Source: CAG-390 sp045636385
GTDB lineage: Bacteria; Bacillota; Clostridia; Oscillospirales; CAG-272
NCBI GenBank assembly: GCA_045636385.1
Contig: JAZTXK010000078.1
Coordinates: 62,001 to 126,000, forward strand
Direction: 5' to 3'
DNA length: 64,000 bases
This document shows, piece after piece, positions 52,378 through 60,564 of this stretch. A program made the translations under genes and the position numbers. Below the pieces are notes generated by a model. It ran no database searches. It saw only the letters and a list, made by a program, of their open reading frames with translations, and was not told the DNA's origin. The stretch's first letter is position 1. Each line of letters starts with the position of its first letter.

Positions 52378-52401
52378 AGGCTGTCGCATTTGCGGCAGCC
52401 T
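52378..52401 (+). terminator. Terminator of the T-box-VOR-ilvE operon
   Basis: Inverted repeat AGGCTGTCGC / GCGGCAGCCT (one wobble pair), 4-base loop, tail TTGCTATTGATTTTT. The tail is imperfect and overlaps the next promoter. Confidence 0.65.
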
Positions 52402-52407
52402 TTGCTA

Positions 52408-52436
52408 TTGATTTTTGATTCAAAATGTGATATAAT
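52408..52436 (+). promoter_or_regulatory. Sigma-A promoter for the acetyltransferase-sulfatase pair
   Basis: TTGATT (52408-52413), 17-base spacer, TATAAT (52431-52436), about 20 bases ahead of the acetyltransferase start once +1 is allowed for. Confidence 0.75.
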
Positions 52437-52463
52437 TAGATAAAATTACACTTGGAGTTTGAT

Positions 52464-52958
52464 ATGATCGTTCGAAAAGCAGAATTTAATGATTTACAGG
52501 AAATTTCAGAGATTTACGAAAGTGCGCGCAGATTTATGAGCGATACCGGCAATCCCAATCAATGGGGAAAGACCAATCCGCCGTATGCACGCACTGAAGC
52601 AGATTTAAGAGAAAATAATCTTTATGTCGTTGAAGAGGATTGCGATATTTTAGCTGTGTTCTATTACAATTTTGCTGATGATCCAACTTATAAGATTATA
52701 TATGATGGCCAGTGGCTGAACGATCACCCATACGGTGTCATACACAGAATAGCAGTGTCGGACAAGGCGCGCGGAAAAGGTGTCGCGGGCATTTGCTTTG
52801 ATTTTGCTTTTAATAATTGCAAGAATTTGAAAATCGACACTCACAGAGATAATATCCCCATGCAGAAAGCTTTAGCGAAACACGGATTTATTCAGTGTGG
52901 AATAATACATCTTGCAAACGGAGATGAAAGAATTGCTTTTCAGAAATCGGAGGACTAA
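52464..52958 (+). CDS. GNAT-family N-acetyltransferase
   Basis: 164-aa acetyl-CoA-dependent acetyltransferase. It starts MIVRKAEFNDLQEISEIYESARRFM. The cofactor motif is IHRIAVSDKARGKGVAGICFDFAF (about residues 96-118), with DTHRDNIPMQKALAKHGF near the C-terminus. The substrate is unknown. The start at 52464 is chosen because GGAG lies within the alternative TTG start at 52452. It is followed two bases later by a sulfatase gene. Confidence 0.88.
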   Translation: MIVRKAEFNDLQEISEIYESARRFMSDTGNPNQWGKTNPPYARTEADLRENNLYVVEEDCDILAVFYYNFADDPTYKIIYDGQWLNDHPYGVIHRIAVSDKARGKGVAGICFDFAFNNCKNLKIDTHRDNIPMQKALAKHGFIQCGIIHLANGDERIAFQKSED

Positions 52959-52960
52959 TA

Positions 52961-54448
52961 ATGAGTAACAACAGACCTAACGTGGTTTTTATACTGACAG
53001 ACGATCAAAGATTTGATACGATTCATGCCCTTGGGAACAATGAAATTTCTACGCCGAATCTTGACAGGCTTGTAGCTAGAGGAGCGGCATTCACCCACGC
53101 GTATATCCCGGGAGGAACAGCATCTGCTGTTTGCATGCCCAGCCGCGCGATGATCAATTCTTCGAGAACTTTATTCAATCTCGTTCAAAACGGAAAAGAA
53201 ATTCCCGAATGCGATACAACGATGTGTCAAGCTTTCAGATCTGCGGGATATAACTGCCACGGAATTGGCAAATGGCATAACGGAACGGAAAGCTATACAA
53301 GATCCTTCTCAAGCGGAGATGATATTTTCTTCGGCGGTATGTGGGATCATTGGAACGTTCCCGTTTGTGATTACAGAGCAGACGGAAATTATGATTGCGA
53401 AATACCTTTCGTTCCGAATTTCTCGGGTAATCAGATTCCTGTTCACGTTCTTGCGGATAAGATACACGCAGGAGTTCATTCTACCGAGCTCTTCTCCGCC
53501 GATGCAATCAATTTCATAAACGGATATAACGAAGAAAAGCCCTTCTTCCTCTACCTCTCATACCTCGCGCCACACGATCCGCGCACGATGCCCGAGAAGT
53601 ACCGTACAATGTACAAAGCTGAGGATATTACACTTCCTCCTAACTTCATGGAAATGCCCGCATTCAGCTTTGGTTGGGCCGACAGAGGACGTGACGAAGC
53701 GGTTGCTTCATTCCCAAGAAATCCCGACGAGATCAAACAGCATATCGCAGATTATTATGCAATGATAAGCCATATCGATGATAACGTTGGAAGGATTATC
53801 GATACTCTCGAAAACAAGGGAGTTTTAGACAATACCATTATTGTATTCTGCGGTGATAACGGTCTTGCCATCGGTCAGCACGGACTTATGGGCAAACAAA
53901 ACGTCTACGAACACAGCGTGCACATTCCGCTTCTCATAAGCGGTCCCGGTATTGAATCCGACATCAAGCTTGATAATTATGTTTATCTTCTTGACGTATT
54001 CCCCACCCTTTGCGAGCTTTGCGACGTTGAAATTCCATCCGGCATCGAGGGAAAGAGCTTTGCGGGTATGTTCTCAAATTCCGTGCTCGAGACGCGCAGC
54101 GACCTTTATTTCGCCTTCCAGGCACGTATCAGAGGTATATCCGACGGAAAGTACAAGCTCATCGAGTACAGAACCGATAGGTTGAAGCTGACGCAGCTTT
54201 TCGATCTTGAAAAAGATCCTTGGGAGCGTTTCAATTTCTATGATTTCAACGGCTATGACGAAATAGTGGAACGTCTCAGAACTCGTATGAAGGAATACCG
54301 CGTCGAGTGGAACGAAGATTCACATATTTACGGCAGACAGTTCTGGGAGCAGTACGAAAAATATGAGGCAGCCGAGGTTCACGGAGTTGATAAGCCCAAA
54401 GGCGTTTCAATGGTTAATCAAACCAAGGAATGGTCAAAAGCTAAATAA
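52961..54448 (+). CDS. Sulfatase (Cys-type, formylglycine-dependent)
   Basis: 495-aa sulfatase of the alkaline-phosphatase fold. The activation motif is AVCMPSRAM (C-x-P-S-R), where the Cys (about residue 53) must be turned to formylglycine by an anSME or FGE enzyme. Metal residues are in FILTDDQRFD and VFCGDNGLAIGQHGLMGK. No signal peptide is seen, so the enzyme is probably cytoplasmic. It likely removes sulfate from sugars or host glycans after uptake. No anSME maturase gene is in the window. It follows the acetyltransferase by two bases. Confidence 0.92.
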   Translation: MSNNRPNVVFILTDDQRFDTIHALGNNEISTPNLDRLVARGAAFTHAYIPGGTASAVCMPSRAMINSSRTLFNLVQNGKEIPECDTTMCQAFRSAGYNCHGIGKWHNGTESYTRSFSSGDDIFFGGMWDHWNVPVCDYRADGNYDCEIPFVPNFSGNQIPVHVLADKIHAGVHSTELFSADAINFINGYNEEKPFFLYLSYLAPHDPRTMPEKYRTMYKAEDITLPPNFMEMPAFSFGWADRGRDEAVASFPRNPDEIKQHIADYYAMISHIDDNVGRIIDTLENKGVLDNTIIVFCGDNGLAIGQHGLMGKQNVYEHSVHIPLLISGPGIESDIKLDNYVYLLDVFPTLCELCDVEIPSGIEGKSFAGMFSNSVLETRSDLYFAFQARIRGISDGKYKLIEYRTDRLKLTQLFDLEKDPWERFNFYDFNGYDEIVERLRTRMKEYRVEWNEDSHIYGRQFWEQYEKYEAAEVHGVDKPKGVSMVNQTKEWSKAK

Positions 54449-54450
54449 GC

Positions 54451-54494
54451 AAAATCACCGTAAGTCATCAAGAACTTACGGTGATTTTTTATTT
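54451..54494. terminator. Terminator between sulfatase and ABC exporter genes
   Basis: 15-bp stem (AAAATCACCGTAAGT / ACTTACGGTGATTTT), 8-base loop, followed on the plus strand by TTTTTATTTA. The minus strand is also followed by a T-containing AAAATC complement, so it can serve the convergent ABC gene at 54496. Confidence 0.9.
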
Positions 54495-54495
54495 A

Positions 54496-56379
54496 TCAAT
54501 TAGATTGCAATGATCTTTCATATTGCAGCATATAGAGCTTATGGTAACGTCCCTTCTGCTGAAGGAGCTCGTTATGTGTTCCCTGCTCCATTATCTGACC
54601 GTGAGAAAGCAAAATGATATTATCAGCATGCTGAATGGTAGAAAGTCTGTGTGCTACGACAAGCATAGTACCGATTTTCATCATTCTCGTCAAGGAATCC
54701 TGAATCAGAATCTCAGTTTCAGTATCGATGTTCGCAGTTGCTTCATCAAGTATCATTACTGACGGCTTATGAAGTATAGTTCTTGCAAAAGAGAGAAGCT
54801 GACGCTGTCCCGCCGAGAAATTGTTTCCTCTTTCTCTGACCTCTTCATCAAGACCGTGTTCGAGCTTATTGATGAAGGTATCCGCGTTAACATACTTACA
54901 AGCATCTATTATCTGCTGTTCTTCAACATCATCCATTCTCAAAACTATATTACTGCGAATAGTTCCTGAGAAAAGGAAGACGTCCTGAAGCATTTGACCG
55001 AAATGTCGACGAAGCGATGAAATTTTAATCTTTTTAATATCGATACCGTCGATCAGTATCTGTCCCTTCTGAATGTCGTAATTTCGGCAGATCAAAGAGA
55101 GTATGGTGGTCTTACCCGAGCCGGTAGAGCCAACAAAGGCAACGGTTTGACCGGCTTTAACCTTAAAGCTGACTCCTTGGAGTACCCATTCGTCAGGCTT
55201 GTACGAGAACCAAACATCTTTGAATTCGATTTCACCGCGAACTGTTTCAAGCTCAATTGCATCCGGCTCGTCTACAACGACAGGCTCCATATCCAGAATC
55301 GAGAATATCTTTTCTGCAGATGCAAACGCAGACTGCAATGCATTGAACTGCTCCGCAAGGCTTTGAATGGGGTTGAAAAACTTGGAAATATACATATAGA
55401 ACGTTACCAGAGTTTCAACAGCAATAACTTGACCAAGGAAGGTCGTGCCCTGAATATAACCCTTACCGCCAAGATAGAATAGGCAAAGAACCGAGGAAAT
55501 ATAGAGCGCATAAACCATCGGTCTGAAGATACCGAAAACGAACATTTGCTTCGATTTGGCTCTGCCGAGCTTTTTACTTCTCGTAACAAAATCCTTCATC
55601 TTTCTTTCCTCGCGGTTAAAGATCTGAGTGATCTTCATACCCGAAAGATTCTCGGAAAGATAGGTGTTGATATCGGTAGTACCGTCCTTCACTTCTCTAT
55701 ACGCTTTTCTTGAAAATTTACGGAATATAACCGTAAACAGAACAACAAAAGGAACAAAGCAAAGAACCATAAGTGTAAGCTGAACGTTAATGCAAAGCAT
55801 TGCAATAAAGATACCGACTACCACAAAAGCGTTTTTGATGAGATTTACCAAAATATTAGTAAACATCATAGAAATCGCATTCGTGTCATTTGTAACTCTT
55901 GTTACAAGCTTACCGACGGGAATATGGTGGAGCTGTTCGTGAGAAAGTGACTCAATGTGGGTGAAAACCTTTTCGCGAAGCGCCGAAAGTATCTTCTGTC
56001 CGATCTTCTGGAGGATTATCGCTTGGAAATATGTACATAAAACGGAAACGATAAGTATACCGACGTAAGCAGCAACGTAGATAAAGAGGCTGTTCAGCTC
56101 AAAATCCTCTGCAACCATTCCGGTAATTGCGCCAATGATAATAGGTGAAACTATATCGTATGCGATCGTAAGCGCCATTATTATCAGCACGATAAGAAAC
56201 GCACCGATATGGGGTTTAGCGTAAATAAGAAGTCTGCGAACTATATCTCCATCCTTCATATTTCTGTCAAAGCCTATCGCCTCGTTCTTGTTCTTCATCA
56301 TTGCGTAAGCAATAATAAAGATGACTGAAACCAAGGAGATAAAAGAGGCGACTGCTATTATTGGAAAGTATTCGTACAT
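54496..56379 (-). CDS. ABC exporter half-transporter, catalytic-site partner
   Basis: 627-aa type IV ABC half-transporter with an N-terminal extra helix, six transmembrane helices (to about residue 330) and an ATPase domain. Walker A is GSTGSGKTT, the signature is FSAGQRQLL, Walker B is MILDEATANID with the catalytic Glu, and switch His in VVAHRLST. It pairs with the next gene upstream, whose Walker B lacks that Glu, in a BmrCD/LmrCD-like heterodimer. Such pairs export drugs or lipids. The start overlaps the partner's stop by one base. Confidence 0.92.
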   Translation of the reverse strand: MYEYFPIIAVASFISLVSVIFIIAYAMMKNKNEAIGFDRNMKDGDIVRRLLIYAKPHIGAFLIVLIIMALTIAYDIVSPIIIGAITGMVAEDFELNSLFIYVAAYVGILIVSVLCTYFQAIILQKIGQKILSALREKVFTHIESLSHEQLHHIPVGKLVTRVTNDTNAISMMFTNILVNLIKNAFVVVGIFIAMLCINVQLTLMVLCFVPFVVLFTVIFRKFSRKAYREVKDGTTDINTYLSENLSGMKITQIFNREERKMKDFVTRSKKLGRAKSKQMFVFGIFRPMVYALYISSVLCLFYLGGKGYIQGTTFLGQVIAVETLVTFYMYISKFFNPIQSLAEQFNALQSAFASAEKIFSILDMEPVVVDEPDAIELETVRGEIEFKDVWFSYKPDEWVLQGVSFKVKAGQTVAFVGSTGSGKTTILSLICRNYDIQKGQILIDGIDIKKIKISSLRRHFGQMLQDVFLFSGTIRSNIVLRMDDVEEQQIIDACKYVNADTFINKLEHGLDEEVRERGNNFSAGQRQLLSFARTILHKPSVMILDEATANIDTETEILIQDSLTRMMKIGTMLVVAHRLSTIQHADNIILLSHGQIMEQGTHNELLQQKGRYHKLYMLQYERSLQSN

Positions 56380-58154
56380 CAGATATCTCCTCCTTCATCC
56401 TCAAGCTTCTGAAGCTTGACCATTTTGGCGTATTCTTCACAGCTTTGGCAAAGATCCTCATGTGTTCCGACGGCGGTAACAGAACCGTCCTCAACCAAAA
56501 TTATCTTGTCCATATTTTCGACCGTTGAAATTCTGTGCGCGATAAGAATAGTAGTCTTTCCTTCTCGCTCACGCTTGAGATTCTCAAGAATCGTTTTTTC
56601 TGTCTTGGTATCAACAGCCGATACGGAATCATCGAGAATCAAAATAGGTGCATTCTTAAGCAAAGCGCGTGCAATGGAAATTCTCTGCTTCTGTCCGCCG
56701 GAGACGGTAACGCCTCTTTCGCCCAGCATCGTGTCATAACCTTCCGCAAATTCGGAAATATTACCGTGAACATCCGCGAGGTCTGCAACTCGTTGAATCT
56801 CATCCATATTTTCATCGTCAGTATAAAACGAAATATTACTCTTTATCGTATCGCTGAACAAGAAATTATCCTGCGGAACGTAAGCAGCAGCACCGCGCAC
56901 CTGCTTGATAGGGATAGTGTTGACGTCTTTTCCGTCGATATAAAGCATATTATCGTCGATATTATAGATGCGGAGTATCAAATCAACGATTGTGGTCTTT
57001 CCCGAACCTGTTTTGCCGACGATTCCGACACGTTCTCCAGCGTTGATCTTAAACGAAACGTTCTTGAGCGCATCTCTGTCTCCGTCCGGGAAGGTAAAGG
57101 AAAGATTTCTGAATTCTATGTCTCCCTTTATGGCATCCACTTCAACGAGTTCCGCACGGTCCTTTACATCGATAGGAGCGTCGAGAAGCTCGCTGATTCT
57201 CTTAAGGGATGCGCGTCCGCGCGACGTCATATCAATGAGCTCGGAGACCGCCATAACCGGCCATATTACCGAGGTGAAATAACCGATGAATTCAACAAGC
57301 TGTCCTGCATCGAACTTTCCAAGATAAACAAGATATCCGCCGTAGCCGAGAATAACGCAGACAACGGACTCAACGAACAGGGTGACAAAAATTCGCATCA
57401 ATACACTTGCGCGAGTGTATTCAAGGTTGGTTTCCTCGTTTTTAACGTTGAGCTTTTTAAACGCAAGAAGCTCTTTAGCCTCCTTAACGTAAGCCTTGAT
57501 AACAGCTATTCCCGAAAAGCTCTCTTGCGCGAAATCCGAGAGATCGGAATATGCTTCCTGACGCTTGTCCCATTTTTTCATAAGCGATTTTCCGATTATT
57601 GCGGATACAATGAAAAGGCATACGAGCGGCAGACAAGAAAGCAGAGCGAGAGAACTGTTCAATCTCCACATTTTGACTATTGCAAGTACACCGAGCAAAA
57701 GAGCGTCGAAGAACATCATTATGCCCCAACCAAAGCATTCTTGAACGGTATCAAGATCATTTGTATAAAGCGACATAAGATTACCGACTTTATTTACCTG
57801 ATAATACTGATGAGACAGATCCTTTGAACGCTCAAACATTCTGTTTCTCAAGTCTGTTTCAAGCTTAATTCCTGCGCCAAAAAAGCAAACTCGCCAAAGG
57901 AATCTGCCAAGGAGCATTATTGTTATGACAAAAATCATAGGTAAGCAAATCTTATCGAGTAAGAAGCTCATATCAAACGGATATATCTGTCCATCCAGGT
58001 TGACGCTTCCCGTATTGAATCCGTTGACGATCATCTGATAAAACTCAGGAATCTCAAGCTGGAAATAGTCGACACCGACAAGAGCAACTATACCAATCAG
58101 CAGCATCCAACTAAATCTAAAATAATATTTATTGATATGTTTACCGAATATCAT
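56379..58154 (-). CDS. ABC exporter half-transporter, degenerate-site partner
   Basis: 591-aa half-transporter with six transmembrane helices and a C-terminal ATPase: Walker A GKTGSGKTT, signature VSGGQKQRIS, Walker B LILDDSVSAVDT and IAHRISTVE. The residue after the Walker B Asp is Asp instead of catalytic Glu, the hallmark of one half of a heterodimeric exporter with one inactive site. The start at 58154 is fixed by AAGGAG eight bases upstream; a TTG at 58181 is rejected. Its own strong promoter lies just upstream. Confidence 0.92.
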   Translation of the reverse strand: MIFGKHINKYYFRFSWMLLIGIVALVGVDYFQLEIPEFYQMIVNGFNTGSVNLDGQIYPFDMSFLLDKICLPMIFVITIMLLGRFLWRVCFFGAGIKLETDLRNRMFERSKDLSHQYYQVNKVGNLMSLYTNDLDTVQECFGWGIMMFFDALLLGVLAIVKMWRLNSSLALLSCLPLVCLFIVSAIIGKSLMKKWDKRQEAYSDLSDFAQESFSGIAVIKAYVKEAKELLAFKKLNVKNEETNLEYTRASVLMRIFVTLFVESVVCVILGYGGYLVYLGKFDAGQLVEFIGYFTSVIWPVMAVSELIDMTSRGRASLKRISELLDAPIDVKDRAELVEVDAIKGDIEFRNLSFTFPDGDRDALKNVSFKINAGERVGIVGKTGSGKTTIVDLILRIYNIDDNMLYIDGKDVNTIPIKQVRGAAAYVPQDNFLFSDTIKSNISFYTDDENMDEIQRVADLADVHGNISEFAEGYDTMLGERGVTVSGGQKQRISIARALLKNAPILILDDSVSAVDTKTEKTILENLKREREGKTTILIAHRISTVENMDKIILVEDGSVTAVGTHEDLCQSCEEYAKMVKLQKLEDEGGDI

Positions 58155-58190
58155 TTCTTTCTCCTTAACGATTGCATTCAATGTTTTTAT

Positions 58191-58219
58191 ATTATACTAC
58201 AATGAAACTGAAAAGTCAA
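58191..58219 (-). promoter_or_regulatory. Sigma-A promoter for the heterodimeric ABC exporter
   Basis: Minus strand: TTGACT (58219-58214), 17-base spacer, perfect TATAAT (58196-58191). No regulator gene or obvious operator was noticed beside it. Confidence 0.82.
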
Positions 58220-58283
58220 CATTAAAAAGCATTTACTTATCAACATCTTGTTGAATTATATATATTTATTCTATACTAAAGGT

Positions 58284-58315
58284 TGAAAAAACGGCACCGA
58301 ATTTTCCGGTGCCGT
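58284..58315 (-). terminator. Terminator of the GH4 alpha-galactosidase gene
   Basis: 9-bp stem (ACGGCACCG / CGGTGCCGT) with a 7-base loop, followed on the minus strand by TTTTTTC. It lies nine bases after the stop codon. Confidence 0.9.
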
Positions 58316-58324
58316 AATAAACAT

Positions 58325-59644
58325 TTAAAAGATTGGGTAGCCTGCATTCGTATGCGCCTCAACGAGTTCGTTTACCATTGCAACGATCTCATCGGTAGAA
58401 AGACACATACCTGTTCTGGGATCCATCATTGCGGCTTGATAAAGAGTCTCTATCTTACCTGTTACAGCAGCCTCTATCGTAAGGAGCTGTGGATAAATAT
58501 TAGACGAGTTCATAGCGGCAAGCTGAGTAGGAAGAGGACCAACATAGGTCGGAGTGATTCCGCTCTTGTCAACAAAGCAAGGAACTTCAACACATGCATC
58601 AGCGGGAAGATTGGGAATAAGGCCGTTGTTGATGACGTTACCGCCAATCTTAAAGGGCTTGCCTGTAACTATAGCTTCCATAATTCTTGAAGCATATTCG
58701 TGCGAACGCTTATGCTCGGGAGTGATGCCGCTCAGCAGGTCTTCTCTCTGCTGTGCCCACTTTACGATATGCTTTTCACATCTGCGCGGATACTCATCAA
58801 GCGGAATGTGGAACTTTTCAACGAGATCCTCACGACCGGGCTTAATGTAGAAATTGTTGTACTCAGCGTTATGCTCACTTGACTCGGTGCAGTAGTAACC
58901 GAACTTATCAATATAGTCAAAACGTACCATATCCTTATGAGGTTCACCCGCATTCTTGACTTTCGCGCGACGCTTTATTTCAGGATAAAGATCATTACCG
59001 TTCTTATCGCGGATCTCAAGAAGCCAAGCCATATGATTTATACCGGCAATTTTCTCCTGACGCCCTTCGAGATATTCCTCCATCTCAAGACTTTTTAAAA
59101 GCTTTTCGGAGCAAACCTGAACGCTATGGCAAAGACCGATGGACTTGATGGGCGTGAATCTCTCCATATATCCGGCAAGTATCGCCATGGGATTGGTGTA
59201 GTTAAGGAAATATGCGTCGGGGCATACCTTTGCCATATCTGCGGCAAAGTCCTTAAGTACATGGATAGTACGCATACCTCTCATAATACCGCCGATACCG
59301 AGAGTGTCGCCGATGGTCTGATTGATACCGTATTTCTTCGGAATAGCAAAGTCTATCTTCGTGCAAGGATCGTAAAGACCGACCTGAATTGCGTTTATAA
59401 CGAAATTGGAGCCCTTGAGAGCCTTTCTGCGATTCTCAACGCCGAGATACTTCTTTACTTTAGCCCTGTTACCGTTGATGACCTTATTGAGACGGGTGAT
59501 CAGCATATAAGAATCTTCGAGTCTTTCTGCATCAATGTCGTAAAGCGCAATTTCAACGTCCTTAAAGCACTCGCACATAAGAGTATCGCCAAGCACTTTT
59601 TTAACAAAAACGCTGCTTCCCGCGCCCATAAATGTAATTTTCAT
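58325..59644 (-). CDS. melA: GH4 alpha-galactosidase (MelA-like)
   Basis: NAD- and Mn-dependent glycoside hydrolase of family GH4, 439 aa. The N-terminal Rossmann start is KITFMGAGSSVF, with DIDAERLEDS, NAIQVGLYDPCT and RQTIGDTLGIGG-like segments. FLNYTNPMA and GLCHSVQVC carry the Mn-ligand Cys and His. The sequence closely matches MelA of Bacillus, which cleaves alpha-1,6-galactosides such as melibiose; other GH4 substrates cannot be excluded. The start follows ACGGAGG. It has its own promoter and terminator, with no sugar transporter or regulator beside it. Confidence 0.92.
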   Translation of the reverse strand: MKITFMGAGSSVFVKKVLGDTLMCECFKDVEIALYDIDAERLEDSYMLITRLNKVINGNRAKVKKYLGVENRRKALKGSNFVINAIQVGLYDPCTKIDFAIPKKYGINQTIGDTLGIGGIMRGMRTIHVLKDFAADMAKVCPDAYFLNYTNPMAILAGYMERFTPIKSIGLCHSVQVCSEKLLKSLEMEEYLEGRQEKIAGINHMAWLLEIRDKNGNDLYPEIKRRAKVKNAGEPHKDMVRFDYIDKFGYYCTESSEHNAEYNNFYIKPGREDLVEKFHIPLDEYPRRCEKHIVKWAQQREDLLSGITPEHKRSHEYASRIMEAIVTGKPFKIGGNVINNGLIPNLPADACVEVPCFVDKSGITPTYVGPLPTQLAAMNSSNIYPQLLTIEAAVTGKIETLYQAAMMDPRTGMCLSTDEIVAMVNELVEAHTNAGYPIF

Positions 59645-59676
59645 ACTAAAACTGCCTCCGTAATTTTTGCATATAC

Positions 59677-59705
59677 ATTATAGCATATTTTATAGTCGAA
59701 TACAA
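59677..59705 (-). promoter_or_regulatory. Promoter of the GH4 gene
   Basis: Minus strand: TTGTAT (59705-59700), 17-base spacer, perfect TATAAT (59682-59677). The -35 box is a weak match, which may mean activation is needed. Confidence 0.65.
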
Positions 59706-59755
59706 TACGGTTTTAAAAAAATCTACGGGTAAGTTTCATAATTGAATTTACTGTA

Positions 59756-59784
59756 TTGACAAAAACGAAAGTCAATGCTATAAT
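59756..59784 (+). promoter_or_regulatory. Sigma-A promoter of the small methyltransferase gene
   Basis: Consensus TTGACA (59756-59761), 17-base spacer and TATAAT (59779-59784) on the plus strand. Confidence 0.85.
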
Positions 59785-59817
59785 AAATCCAAATAAATTT
59801 TGGAGATATTTGTTCAA

Positions 59818-60477
59818 ATGAAGCTTGAATTAATGGGCGAATTCTTTGATGCTAGGCTTGCTGAATATGAATCTCACATGCTTGATTGCATTGAGTCGGC
59901 TCGAATCTTCTATCCCTTTACAGCAAAGCTTTTGCCGTTGGAAAGGAATGCTGAGGTTCTCGATCTCGGTTGCGGTACGGGACTTGAGCTTGATGAATAT
60001 TTCAAAATCAATCCTTCGGCGCATATAACCGGCATAGACCTCGCTCCGGGTATGCTCTCTACACTAAAAGCAAAACATAGCAACAAAAATCTGACGCTGA
60101 TCTGCGATTCATATTTTGATTATGATCTCGGAGTAAATTGCTTTGATGCGGCAGTATCGGTTGAATCTTTGCACCACTATACGCCGGAAGAAAAGGCTCA
60201 TCTGTATTCAAAGCTTTTTGATTCTTTAAAATCCGGCGGTTATTTCATTTTGACCGATTATTTTGCAAAAGACAGCAATGAAGAAGCGTTTTTAAGAAGC
60301 GAATATTCACGTCTCAAGCTTGAGCAAAACATAACCGATAACAGGTTTTACCATTACGATACTCCGCTTACGGTAGAGCATGAGATTCAAATTTTGATCA
60401 AGAGTGGCTTTATGAAAGCAGAAGTTCTCTCAAATTGGGAAAATACATTTACGATCAGAGCTAATAAAAGCATTTGA
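59818..60477 (+). CDS. Class I SAM-dependent methyltransferase
   Basis: 219-aa methyltransferase with the SAM-binding motif EVLDLGCGTGLELDEYF (about residue 45), ITGIDLAPGM (motif 2), DAAVSVESLHHY (motif 4) and GGYFILTDYFAKDS (motif 6). This is the UbiE/Methyltransf_25 type; the substrate is unknown. The start at 59818 is taken because the alternative TTG at 59800 overlaps the only GGAG. It is transcribed from its own strong promoter between divergent melA and the CBS-protein pair. Confidence 0.88.
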   Translation: MKLELMGEFFDARLAEYESHMLDCIESARIFYPFTAKLLPLERNAEVLDLGCGTGLELDEYFKINPSAHITGIDLAPGMLSTLKAKHSNKNLTLICDSYFDYDLGVNCFDAAVSVESLHHYTPEEKAHLYSKLFDSLKSGGYFILTDYFAKDSNEEAFLRSEYSRLKLEQNITDNRFYHYDTPLTVEHEIQILIKSGFMKAEVLSNWENTFTIRANKSI

Positions 60478-60488
60478 CTTGTACGCTA

Positions 60489-60517
60489 TTGACAAACGAT
60501 AAATTTTGTGATATAAT
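60489..60517 (+). promoter_or_regulatory. Sigma-A promoter of the CBS-domain membrane protein pair
   Basis: Consensus TTGACA (60489-60494), 17-base spacer and TATAAT (60512-60517). It is 12 bases after the methyltransferase stop, and no terminator separates the two. Confidence 0.85.
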
Positions 60518-60564
60518 ATGTAAATATAAATTAAAAACAAGAAAAGGAGAAACATTTTATTTCC

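Noticed and set aside
56535..57827. 430-codon open frame antisense to the degenerate-site ABC exporter gene
   Set aside because: Opposite strand of a clear ABC transporter. No family resemblance or promoter.
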